Below, piece by piece: positions 9,965-18,095 of a DNA stretch of 64,000 nucleotides. Every line of letters starts with the position of its first letter. Position 1 is the stretch's first letter. This DNA comes from CBDDBK01 sp965225715 (lineage in GTDB: Bacteria > Bacteroidota > Bacteroidia > Cytophagales > Flammeovirgaceae). The translations under genes and the position numbers were made by a program. The notes beneath the pieces are model-generated. The model searched no databases. It was not told the origin of the DNA and saw nothing but the letters and a program-made list of their open reading frames with translations. The stretch is from contig CBDDBK010000003.1 of NCBI GenBank assembly GCA_965225715.1, positions 442,682 through 506,681 of the forward strand. The letters run 5' to 3'.

Positions 9965-10948
9965 ATGGAGAATTTAGAACAACAAATAAGTTTTTACCAT
10001 ACTAAAGTCCAAGAGACTGTAAAAGAGATTAAAAAAATAGTGGTCGGGCAAGATAGAATGGTCGAACGCTTATTAATTGGTTTGTTTACCAACAACCATA
10101 TTCTGTTAGAAGGGGTACCAGGATTAGCTAAGACGCTAACTATAAATACACTTTCTAAAGTATTGGATTTGGGTTTCAAACGCATTCAATTTACACCAGA
10201 TTTATTGCCTGCAGACATTGTAGGTACCATGATTTATAATCCGAAAGATGCTAAATTTGAAGTCAAAAAAGGGCCTATTTTTTCAAATATTATCTTAGCT
10301 GATGAAATTAACCGTTCACCTGCTAAAGTCCAGTCAGCTCTTTTAGAAGCAATGCAAGAACGCCAAGTAACTATCGGAGAAGAAACGTTTATTTTAAATC
10401 AGCCTTTTTTAGTTTTAGCTACTCAAAATCCTGTTGAGCAAGAAGGTACATATCCTTTACCCGAGGCACAAGTAGATCGATTTATGATGAAGGTTTCTAT
10501 TGATTACCCGACTAAAGAAGAGGAATTAAAGGTAATGCGTAGAATATCAGATTCGAATTTTAAACCCCAAATTGATGTCAAACTTTTGCCTGAAGACATT
10601 TTTAGAATTCGAGATGTTATTAACCAAATTGCTATTGATGAATCTTTAGAAAATTACATTATTAATGTCGTTTTTGCCAGCCGTTTCCCAGAGCAGTATG
10701 GTTTAGAAAAGTTAAAAGATTATATTCAATTTGGAGCTTCGCCCAGAGCAAGTATTAATTTACACCGGGCTGCTAAGGCAATTGCTTTTCTTCAAAATAG
10801 GGATTTTGTTAAGCCTGAAGATGTTAAAGAAGTTGCTTATGATGTTATGGGACATCGCTTAGCTTTAACATACGAAGCTGAAGCTGAAAATATAACCTAT
10901 AAACAGATTATTCAAACAATTTTAGATAAAATTGATCTTCTTAAATAA
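9965..10948 (+). CDS. MoxR-family AAA+ ATPase
   Basis: A 327-residue protein with a Walker A motif (GVPGLAKT, residues 50-57), Walker B motif (ILADEIN, D113/E114), sensor 1 region (LATQNPVEQEGTYPLPEAQ) and arginine-rich sensor 2 region (FGASPRASINL), in the typical MoxR order and length. MoxR ATPases act as chaperones that mature or insert cofactors into vWA-domain partner complexes. The natural partner here is the BatA-like protein at 5689-6735, although the two are not in one operon. It is followed by a hairpin terminator. Confidence 0.93.
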   Translation: MENLEQQISFYHTKVQETVKEIKKIVVGQDRMVERLLIGLFTNNHILLEGVPGLAKTLTINTLSKVLDLGFKRIQFTPDLLPADIVGTMIYNPKDAKFEVKKGPIFSNIILADEINRSPAKVQSALLEAMQERQVTIGEETFILNQPFLVLATQNPVEQEGTYPLPEAQVDRFMMKVSIDYPTKEEELKVMRRISDSNFKPQIDVKLLPEDIFRIRDVINQIAIDESLENYIINVVFASRFPEQYGLEKLKDYIQFGASPRASINLHRAAKAIAFLQNRDFVKPEDVKEVAYDVMGHRLALTYEAEAENITYKQIIQTILDKIDLLK

Positions 10949-10977
10949 TAAACAGCACTTGGAATAGGTTAAAAAAA

Positions 10978-11002
10978 CTGTTAGCTTTTCAAAAGCTAAC
11001 AG
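10978..11002. terminator. Bidirectional terminator hairpin
   Basis: The inverted repeat CTGTTAGCT..AGCTAACAG (9 bp, extendable through TTT/AAA) sits between the convergent moxR-like gene and the TonB-like gene. A-rich sequence on the left gives a T run for minus-strand transcripts, so it may serve both. Confidence 0.6.
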
Positions 11003-11184
11003 CTATTAAAATACTAAAAACCAATTTTTTTATTCTTTAAGTCTGACTATTATAAAGTATTTTTTAGATAGTGTCAATATTTGAGTGATATACAATCTTT
11101 ACATTTGCTCTTCGGATGACCAGAAGCATTTAAATAGCACACCTCGTGGATTTTTTATACTAATTATTTTTTATTTAAAAAAAC

Positions 11185-12015
11185 TCATCTTGTCTTAATA
11201 ATAAAAGTAATATTACCTTTAATAACCCCATCATATTTAGTATCAGGATTGTTTGGGCTAAAGGTTAATTTTTCTACTTCTTTTTGATAAAAATTAGCTA
11301 CAAGTTTTGAAACAGAACGAAATACAGTATTAATTCCAATAATTTCACCTTTTTCATCTATAGTAATTTCAAAAATAACTTTTCCTTGTTCTTGAGATTG
11401 ATCAATTTTTTTAGGCGGTTTTTCCCAACCCCAACCAGGCATATCAAGTTGAGCACCATTAGGCAAATTATTAGCAGTACCTAACAAAGCATCTTGATTA
11501 ATTTTTCTATTTATATTGCCTTGATTACCTTTTTTATTTTTAATATTGCCTTGGTTTTGTATATTTTGAACCTTAGTTTTATTATTTAATTCTGGCGGAC
11601 TTGGAAGACTAATTTTTTGTTTTTCAAATTTTTCTTTTGGAGTTGGTTGAACAATTTGAGTTGATTCAGTTTTAAGGTCTATATTTTGATTGGTTTTTTC
11701 CGGTGTTACTGCATCAACCTCAACAGATTCATAGGCTTTTTCGGTTACTGAAACAATACTTTGTTGAGGTATATATTTTGGAGAAGAAAAAATTTCCTGA
11801 GGTGTTGACGTTAATATTTCATTTTTTATGGGTAGTAAAGGTTGTATTGGCTTATCTGCATCTTTTCCTAATTCTTCAAAACCAAAATTAACTTCTATAC
11901 CATAATTTTTTGCATATTCAGGAGCTGACCAAACAATTACGTATATAGCTAAAACAATAAGAATCAAATGAAATAATAGCGTACTCATGAGGGCTATTAA
12001 TTTGGCTTTTTTCAT
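11185..12015 (-). CDS. TonB-like energy transducer protein
   Basis: I take the start at 12015 (MKKAKLIALMSTLLFHL), because the longer frame to 12069 adds an unlikely 18-residue leader. The protein then has a membrane helix (about 8-32), a long proline/lysine/glutamine spacer (about 60-185) and a C-terminal TonB-like fold with the phrase GKVIFEITIDEKGEIIGI. This is the layout of proteins linking inner-membrane proton motive force to outer-membrane receptors. No exbB/exbD or receptor gene is adjacent, so its receptor is unknown. The C-terminal domain is divergent, so partner specificity cannot be judged. Confidence 0.72.
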   Translation of the reverse strand: MKKAKLIALMSTLLFHLILIVLAIYVIVWSAPEYAKNYGIEVNFGFEELGKDADKPIQPLLPIKNEILTSTPQEIFSSPKYIPQQSIVSVTEKAYESVEVDAVTPEKTNQNIDLKTESTQIVQPTPKEKFEKQKISLPSPPELNNKTKVQNIQNQGNIKNKKGNQGNINRKINQDALLGTANNLPNGAQLDMPGWGWEKPPKKIDQSQEQGKVIFEITIDEKGEIIGINTVFRSVSKLVANFYQKEVEKLTFSPNNPDTKYDGVIKGNITFIIKTR

Positions 12016-12158
12016 TTTAATATCTAATATACAAATAGATTCTAGTAAAATTGTCCTAAACATAATCAATTATGCTAAAATCCGCAAAAGACTAAAGCAA
12101 TTTATAAGAGCCATTAAATAAAGTACAAGTAAACATTTATAAAATTTTAAGTTCTTAC

Positions 12159-13148
12159 ATGTCAAAACGTCTATCACTTGAAACCTATAAACAAGGCATT
12201 TTAGATGGAAACCGTTTTATACTTAGCCGGGCTATTTCTTTGCTAGAAAGCCAAAGAGAAGACGACGTACTTTTAGCTCAAACCCTTCTTTCTGAACTCT
12301 TAGATTACACAGGCTCCAGCATTCGAATAGCAGTTACTGGATCTCCGGGTGTTGGGAAAAGCACTTTTATAGAATCTTTTGGTAGTTTTTTGATTCAAAA
12401 AGGTAAAAAAGTTGCTGTTTTAGCCATTGATCCAAGCAGTCAGAAAACAGGTGGAAGTATTATGGGAGATAAAACTCGTATGCAAAGACTTAGTACTCAT
12501 CCCCAATCTTTTGTGCGACCTTCTCCAAATGGACTGACTTTAGGAGGTGTTTCTCGAAAAACAAGAGAAACTATATTAATATGTGAATCAGCTGGTTATG
12601 AAGTTATAATTGTAGAAACTGTTGGAGTTGGACAATCTGAAGTAGCTGCTAAACAGATGGTAGATTGTTTTTTGCTTTTACTTTTGGCAGGTGCTGGCGA
12701 TGAATTGCAAGGTATCAAAAAAGGAATTGTAGAATTGGCAGATATTTTGGCAATAACTAAAGCTGATAAAGCCAATATTTCTAAAATCCAAATTGCTCAA
12801 AATGAATATAAAATGGCTTTAAAATACTTAAAAACCTCAAAAAATAATTGGATTCCAAAGGTATTAACCTGTTCGGCTTTGGAAAATACAGATATAGACA
12901 AGATATGGGATAATATATTGGATTTTATCAAAGAAAGTAAGAAAAATAATTATTTTGAAGAGAACAGAAAAAACCAAAATTTAGCCTGGCTAAAAACCAA
13001 TATAGAAGATTATCTTATAGATTCTTTTTATAAAAATAAAGATATCAAATCTGTTTGGAAGACCTTAAGTAATGCGGTTATAAACCATAAATTATCTGTT
13101 TATGAAGCTTCTAAACAACTTATTAACATTTTTAAAAATAGGAAATAA
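12159..13148 (+). CDS. meaB: Methylmalonyl-CoA mutase-associated GTPase (MeaB/ArgK)
   Basis: A 329-residue G3E P-loop GTPase with Walker A GSPGVGKST (61-69), the DPSS-type element VLAIDPSSQKTGGSI, the Walker B/switch region VIIVETVGVGQSE, and the base-specificity motif ITKADK. MeaB guards and reloads the adenosylcobalamin-dependent methylmalonyl-CoA mutase. The mutase genes are not in the window. The ATG at 12159 fits the family N terminus. Confidence 0.93.
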   Translation: MSKRLSLETYKQGILDGNRFILSRAISLLESQREDDVLLAQTLLSELLDYTGSSIRIAVTGSPGVGKSTFIESFGSFLIQKGKKVAVLAIDPSSQKTGGSIMGDKTRMQRLSTHPQSFVRPSPNGLTLGGVSRKTRETILICESAGYEVIIVETVGVGQSEVAAKQMVDCFLLLLLAGAGDELQGIKKGIVELADILAITKADKANISKIQIAQNEYKMALKYLKTSKNNWIPKVLTCSALENTDIDKIWDNILDFIKESKKNNYFEENRKNQNLAWLKTNIEDYLIDSFYKNKDIKSVWKTLSNAVINHKLSVYEASKQLINIFKNRK

Positions 13149-13216
13149 ATAATTTCAATTTAAAAACCTATAATCCTTTTTTAAATAAGCAAAATCCTGT
13201 ATATCGTTACGCAATA

Positions 13217-13406
13217 AACTTTATAGTCATTCCAAATTAAAAAGGGAAATTAAATTTAACTTATAACTGTTCAACTATTCAAAAAATTAAAACTTAAATT
13301 TATAAGTACTTGAAAACAAGCAATTTATAAAATTTAACTAATAAGCTGATTATCAAATATTTATAAATCATAAATCCCTTTTTCTATTTCAGATGACTAT
13401 AAAGTT
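13217..13406. mobile_element. 190-bp MITE related to the IS630-like remnant
   Basis: Terminal inverted repeats AACTTTATAGTCAT (13217-13230) and ATGACTATAAAGTT (13393-13406) are perfect and are flanked on both sides by TA (13215-13216 and 13407-13408), the target duplication expected of IS630/Tc1-type transposition. Bases 13263-13401 are identical over 139 bp, in inverted orientation, to 35447-35585, which lies just upstream of the IS630-like transposase pseudogene. There is no coding capacity, so movement would need a transposase in trans. Confidence 0.85.
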
Positions 13407-13700
13407 TAGATATTCATGGGGCACTCGCATAATTTTAACCGTATCATCCTGATGTTGTTGGCAATTAAATTACTAAACATTAAGATTAGCACTAAGAAAA
13501 CTACAATTTTTTTTGCAGGATATTTTATAAATTTAAAGGTTAATAAAAGTTATTTTGGAGCGTTAGTAGTATCAGGTGAAGTTTTAAGATGTCCCCCATT
13601 CAACCCCCACCTCTGGAATGTATAACAGTTTCTAAAAATCTTTTTTCAAGTGGAGTTCTAAAAATCCTTTTTTTCAAATAGAGCAACCCTAATTTTTAAA
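13407..13700. other. Intergenic sequence with no supported gene
   Basis: A 69-codon frame exists at 13416-13625 but shows no family features. The stretch 13630-13690 contains two short segments (aatcttttttcaag and aatcctttttttcaa) that resemble the edge of dispersed repeat A. Confidence 0.4.
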
Positions 13701-13798
13701 AATTATAGCAAAGCTATTTTATTTTGCGAAACATTAAGTTTCAATACCAATAGGTTAGAATCCTAAAAACGCTCTTTTTCAAGCAATCTGAGTATAAA
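13701..13798 (-). repeat. Dispersed repeat A, copy 2
   Basis: The inverted counterpart of 9342-9438; bases such as caataccaataggttagaat match the reverse complement of the first copy. It lies directly downstream of the M23 peptidase gene, as the first lies in a spacer. It is non-coding. Confidence 0.85.
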
Positions 13799-13802
13799 AT
13801 AT

Positions 13803-15647
13803 CTATAAAGTCCGCTTATATATTTTTTTATTGCCCGTTTTGTCCCATACAGTCAAAATAAATTGGCCTTTTAAAATTTTATTACTATTAAGCTGTCGAC
13901 TCCATAAAAGTTTACGTTTAGGTTCAAAGCACATCAAGAGCCATTCACCATTAATGCTTGCTTCCCATCTATCTATACCAGTACTTTTATCGGATATGAT
14001 AAAAGATATATATTTGGAAGTCTTTTTTTTGAGGTTTATATTTGGAGGTTCATGATCAAAAATAATTCGAAAATGACCTAATGATTTTGTTTGAAATTTA
14101 AGGATGTCATCAAACCGTTTTATCGAGTATGTATTCCAAGAAGTTCCTTGTTTTTGAGAAATAAACATATTCGATTTATTTCTAAAAATTGAATCTTTAA
14201 TAGTTACATCAATAGGGTTTTTCAAAGGTGTGTATTCAGGACCCAGAAAAAAAGACTGAGAGTTATTTTTTTTAAAGGTAAGAAACATATCATCAAAAAC
14301 GGCATTTTTGGGAAATCCGAAAGTGAAATTTTCAAAAATATGGATTTGATCTTTATTATGCTCGATTAAAGTAATAGAAGGAGGTAATTTTAAAGGTTTA
14401 TTATTATAGTAAATGGAATCGGGAAATTTTTTATTCATTTTATGTAAAAATACAATGCTCCGAAAGGTGGAATAAGCCGGTTGCTCTAAAAAAACACTAT
14501 CTTTATAATAAATATAGAGTTGAGGGCGTTTTATCTTGGGTAAATTAAATTTTAACATATCCCTCTTAAGTGTAACCTTTTCTATTTGTTTATCTTTTTG
14601 TGGTATTTTGGACTGTTTTTTGCCTTTTATGGTAAAATTTATTCGACTTTCGTTTCTAAAATTATCTTCTATAACAATTGAAATAGTATACATTTTACCA
14701 TCTTCAATATTAATTTTACCCTTGCTAGGTGAATACTTATAAAAAAGTAGATTATTGCCTTTTTCAACATATAGGCGTTGATAATTTTTACCTGTTTTTT
14801 TCCACAAATCAAAATCCCTATACACATTTATACTTGTTTTTTCTTCATAATCAAAGGTTTCAATACTATGACTATATATTAATTTCTTATTGACAAAAAG
14901 TTTAGCTTTTTTAATACCATAAACATTATATGTATAGTTAGCTTTATCATAAGCCCTAAAAGCTATTCCAATTACTCCTGAAGCCTCTACAGGTGTATTG
15001 TATTTATATATGCCTTTTTGGAGTGTTAAGTCCATTATTTTTTTATCATGAACCCCACTAATACGACTATTTTTAGATAAAGGCGACAAGAGAATAGCTT
15101 GAGCCACAGGCGCTATATTATCTTGAATTTGAGGATAAAAAAAAGGTTGAGGATCAATAGTTTGATCTTTAGAATTTCGAATTTCAAAATGTAAATGAGG
15201 TGCTGTTGAAGAACCTGTATTTCCAGAATACCCAATAATATCACCTCGTTTAAATATATGAACATTTGGCAAAGGATAAATATCGACTTCAAATTGCTTT
15301 TTAGCATATTGCTGGTGTAGAATATAGGATTCTAAGGAGCTGGTAAAAGCTTTTAAATGCGCATAAACAGTAAATGTTGAGTCAGGGTGACGTAGATAAA
15401 TGACCTTACCATAGCCATAAGGTGATACTCTTATTCGATAAACATAACCATCTTTAGAAGCAAAAACGTTTAAACCTTCTTTTCTATCCGTTTTAATATC
15501 TATACCTCCATGAAAATGATTGGTTCTTAATTCCCCCATACTAGCAGATAGGTAATTAACTTGATTTGGTTTAATAGGAAAAAGATAGTGCTGTTGGGCT
15601 AGGGCTTGAAAAAAAAATAAGAACGATAAAGTAAGAATATAAGGCAT
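13803..15647 (-). CDS. M23 family (LytM-type) peptidase, secreted
   Basis: A 614-residue protein with a signal peptide (residues 1-18, ending ALAQ). The N-terminal M23 domain keeps the zinc and catalytic residues: H46 and D50 (HFHGGID), H97 (YAHL), and H151/H153 (PHLHFE). M23 enzymes cut peptidoglycan peptide crosslinks, often at glycine bonds. The remaining about 440 residues form beta-rich extracellular domains of unknown role, a common arrangement in Bacteroidota. All catalytic residues are present, so activity is likely. Confidence 0.88.
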   Translation of the reverse strand: MPYILTLSFLFFFQALAQQHYLFPIKPNQVNYLSASMGELRTNHFHGGIDIKTDRKEGLNVFASKDGYVYRIRVSPYGYGKVIYLRHPDSTFTVYAHLKAFTSSLESYILHQQYAKKQFEVDIYPLPNVHIFKRGDIIGYSGNTGSSTAPHLHFEIRNSKDQTIDPQPFFYPQIQDNIAPVAQAILLSPLSKNSRISGVHDKKIMDLTLQKGIYKYNTPVEASGVIGIAFRAYDKANYTYNVYGIKKAKLFVNKKLIYSHSIETFDYEEKTSINVYRDFDLWKKTGKNYQRLYVEKGNNLLFYKYSPSKGKINIEDGKMYTISIVIEDNFRNESRINFTIKGKKQSKIPQKDKQIEKVTLKRDMLKFNLPKIKRPQLYIYYKDSVFLEQPAYSTFRSIVFLHKMNKKFPDSIYYNNKPLKLPPSITLIEHNKDQIHIFENFTFGFPKNAVFDDMFLTFKKNNSQSFFLGPEYTPLKNPIDVTIKDSIFRNKSNMFISQKQGTSWNTYSIKRFDDILKFQTKSLGHFRIIFDHEPPNINLKKKTSKYISFIISDKSTGIDRWEASINGEWLLMCFEPKRKLLWSRQLNSNKILKGQFILTVWDKTGNKKIYKRTL

Positions 15648-15731
15648 ATTTAAGGATAAATTTGCTAAGACTATTGTTGAAGTTGTTTAAAAACCGAATG
15701 ATTTTAATAGTTTGATAATCAATAATTTATA

Positions 15732-17240
15732 TTATTGACAAAGGATATATTCCTTAAGGGCTTGTTTTGCTTCTGGAAGTCCCAGATTCGCTGCTTTTTT
15801 CAAATCTGAACAGAAGTTTAAAGACATAGCTTGTTTTGTGAAAGCCCGATTGTAGTAGGCTATTGCTAAATTCTGGTCTAATTTTATGGCTTTGTTGTAA
15901 TCGGAAAGGGCTTTGTTGTATTTTTTTTGATTCTTGTAAAGTAATCCCCGGTTGTTGTAGGGTGATGCATTATTTGTGTCTAATTTTATGGCTTTGTTGT
16001 AATCGGAAAGGGCTTTGTTGTATTTTTTTTGATTCGTGTAAAGTAATCCCCGGTTGTTGTAGGGTGATGCATTATTTGTGTCTAATTTTATGGCTTTGTT
16101 GTAATCGCAAAGGGCTTTGTTGTATTTTTTTTGATTATAGTAAAGTCCTCCCCGGTTGTTGTAGGGTGATGCATTATTTGTGTCTAATTTTATGGCTTTG
16201 TTGTAATCGCAAAGGGCTTTGTTGTATTTTTTTTGATTATAGTAAAGTCCTCCCCGGTTGTTGTAGGGTGATGCATTATTCGGGTCTAATTTTATGGCTT
16301 TGTTGTAATCGGAAAGGGCTTTTTTGTATTTTTTTTGATTCTCGTAAAGTAATCCCCGGTTGTTGTAGGGTGGTGCATCATTCGGGTCTAATTTTATGGC
16401 TTTGTTGAAATCGGAAAGGGCTTTGTTGTATTTTTTTTGATCACCGTAAATCTGGCCCCGTAGGTTATATGCCTCTGCGAAATCCGAATCTATTTTTAAT
16501 GCTCTATTGATGTCTTGAAAAACAGAATCAAAATTTCCATATTGCGCCCGATAATAATAACCCCATTTATTTTCCGGTTTTCTTCTTATGGCTTTGGTGA
16601 AATAGGTGTTGGCTTTTGGGTATTCTTCCGCTTCTAATGCAGCGATACCGCTAAACATATAAATCAAATAATGTATATCGCCTTGTAATTCGCCTTCTCG
16701 TAAGCCACCTATACTACTAAACTTTTGAAAGTCAGATTTACTTTTATTTGCAAGAGAAGGTGCTAAAAAATCAGCATTGTATGAATTTTTAAAATTGGCT
16801 TTGATGCCGTATTTAAGGCATATTTCTGAAGAGCAATAATTCGTTTTTCCATAAATAATAAGGTGAGCACCATATTTTTCATCTCTGCGTTGAATAGCGT
16901 CCTTATGGTCAAAGTTTTTATCTGGTGTAAAGGTCGCATCGTAGTATACCCCAATACTCAAACTATCGTCATCTATCAAATCTGCCAATTTATCCCTAAG
17001 CACTTGACCTACATCAGAGGTATCGCCCTTATCGTCTACACAAGGTCGATTAAAATTTAAAATTACAATATTAAATTTTTTATTCTTAAAGTCCTCTTTG
17101 GCAGGATTTGTCCAAACAAACTCATTGTATTTGGCTATTATTTTATCGCCTGCAAAATAATCAGCTAAAAAACCTAAAGCTGTTAAAAAGCCTCCAATTA
17201 TTAATAATACTTCTTTATTTTTTTTTAACCATTTAAACAT
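15732..17240 (-). CDS. Membrane-anchored TPR protein
   Basis: A 502-residue protein. Residues about 9-28 form a membrane anchor. Residues about 30-170 form a domain with an alpha/beta look (FNIVILNFNRP, AHLIIYGKTN), possibly related to periplasmic nucleotide- or guanylate-cyclase-linked regulators. At least nine 34-residue tetratricopeptide repeats (about 190-470) follow, several identical except for one or two residues (NNRGLLYxNQKKYNKAL). TPRs bind other proteins; the partner is unknown. The M23 peptidase gene lies downstream with an 84-bp gap, so co-transcription is possible. Confidence 0.85.
   Translation of the reverse strand: MFKWLKKNKEVLLIIGGFLTALGFLADYFAGDKIIAKYNEFVWTNPAKEDFKNKKFNIVILNFNRPCVDDKGDTSDVGQVLRDKLADLIDDDSLSIGVYYDATFTPDKNFDHKDAIQRRDEKYGAHLIIYGKTNYCSSEICLKYGIKANFKNSYNADFLAPSLANKSKSDFQKFSSIGGLREGELQGDIHYLIYMFSGIAALEAEEYPKANTYFTKAIRRKPENKWGYYYRAQYGNFDSVFQDINRALKIDSDFAEAYNLRGQIYGDQKKYNKALSDFNKAIKLDPNDAPPYNNRGLLYENQKKYKKALSDYNKAIKLDPNNASPYNNRGGLYYNQKKYNKALCDYNKAIKLDTNNASPYNNRGGLYYNQKKYNKALCDYNKAIKLDTNNASPYNNRGLLYTNQKKYNKALSDYNKAIKLDTNNASPYNNRGLLYKNQKKYNKALSDYNKAIKLDQNLAIAYYNRAFTKQAMSLNFCSDLKKAANLGLPEAKQALKEYILCQ
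15850..16450 (-). repeat. Tandem 102-bp repeats coding for TPR units
   Basis: The phrase ccggttgttgtag recurs with a period of exactly 102 bp (for example 15949, 16051, 16153, 16255, 16357). Neighbouring units differ by only a few bases, which implies recent duplication and makes repeat number prone to change. Confidence 0.93.
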
Positions 17241-17614
17241 AATTTTATTTTTATAATTAAAGATAAGTGAGTGGTTTACTGTTTCAATACTTCAGTAATT
17301 TTTTACCCTAAAAATCAAAAAAAGGGCTAAAGGCTAAAGATTTATCTTTAGAAGTATGAATCCAAAAAAAAATTTAGCCCCGAGACGGAATGTCTCTTAA
17401 AGGCTATATTAAACAAAATGCTTAGACTTAAACAAATGTTATAGAAAAGTTTTTTTATCAACTCTGTTTTTAGTCTTGGGTTTAAAAGATTGCATCAATT
17501 TTTCGAAATTAAGTTGTTAGGGTCAATTTACAGATAAAACATATCGATCTAATTTTAAAAAAGCTTTTGATTTTTTGAAATTCAATAAAAAAAAGGTTTT
17601 CATTTAGAAAGTAT
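17241..17614. other. Intergenic sequence with no supported gene
   Basis: About 370 AT-rich bases upstream of the TPR gene. A small hairpin (GAGAC/GTCTC at 17382-17396) is the only structure noticed. It presumably holds the promoter of the TPR gene. Confidence 0.4.
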
Positions 17615-17812
17615 TCAAATGCCTGATTTAAAAATACTTAAAAATGAACTAAAAGAATCCTTTTTGGTAAAGTCTATAGCTGAGTTCGTGTGAAGGGCTA
17701 CAAACTGGTGTTGACAGGTTTTACACCGATAATTTTGCTTGTTATTTTTGTTTATTCCATTTTTTCTTATATCTTGGCTGTCACATTTGGGGCATTTTAG
17801 GGTTATTTTGTC
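17615..17812 (-). pseudogene. IS1-family InsA-like transposase remnant
   Basis: The minus-strand frame reads KITLKCPKCDSQDIRKNG.. and ..YRCKTCQHQFV, the zinc-ribbon (two CxxC pairs) that opens IS1-family InsA/transposase proteins. It starts directly after a stop codon with no start codon and ends after about 65 codons without a catalytic domain. It is a decayed fragment. Confidence 0.7.
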
Positions 17813-17926
17813 TTATTTAAGTGAAGCAAATAGAGTTCTAAATGTATCAATATCAAAAGTATTTTCTTAAATCATATTTTCTACAACATCACCAAAATTT
17901 TTACCACTATAATAAATAAAATAGTT

Positions 17927-18040
17927 ATGCCAGCTGAAATTTCTTATCTTTCTAATGCCGCTATAGGTTTCATGTGTGTACCTTTGCTAGCGGCTGTTAT
18001 TTTTGGTTTATTTCATTATTTTAAAAAAGATAACGATTAA
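17927..18040 (+). CDS. Possible 37-residue membrane peptide upstream of ilvD
   Basis: An ATG-started frame encodes MPAEISYLSNAAIGFM followed by a strongly hydrophobic segment (CVPLLAAVIFGLFHYF) and a charged end (KKDND). It lies 55 bp before ilvD on the same strand. One transmembrane helix with a positive-inside end makes it plausible as a small protein. It is not a known ilv leader peptide: it is not unusually rich in branched-chain codons. Confidence 0.45.
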   Translation: MPAEISYLSNAAIGFMCVPLLAAVIFGLFHYFKKDND

Positions 18041-18095
18041 AAAAAATATAAACAACTGACTTTAACATCTTAAACTTAGTAATTCATAATTAAAA

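Noticed and set aside
13416..13625. Plus-strand 69-codon frame
   Set aside because: It has no family features, starts at the MITE edge, and shows no supporting neighbours; kept only as an unassigned spacer.
15863..16408. 181-codon repeated plus-strand frame (LCLILWLCCNRKG)
   Set aside because: It is antisense to the 102-bp TPR repeats; cysteine- and tryptophan-rich repeats are typical of a shadow frame.
15850..16450. CRISPR-like spacing of repeats
   Set aside because: The units are contiguous coding repeats of 102 bp without unique spacers; they encode TPRs.
17382..17396. GAGAC/GTCTC hairpin
   Set aside because: Five base pairs with no T run and not placed after a gene end.
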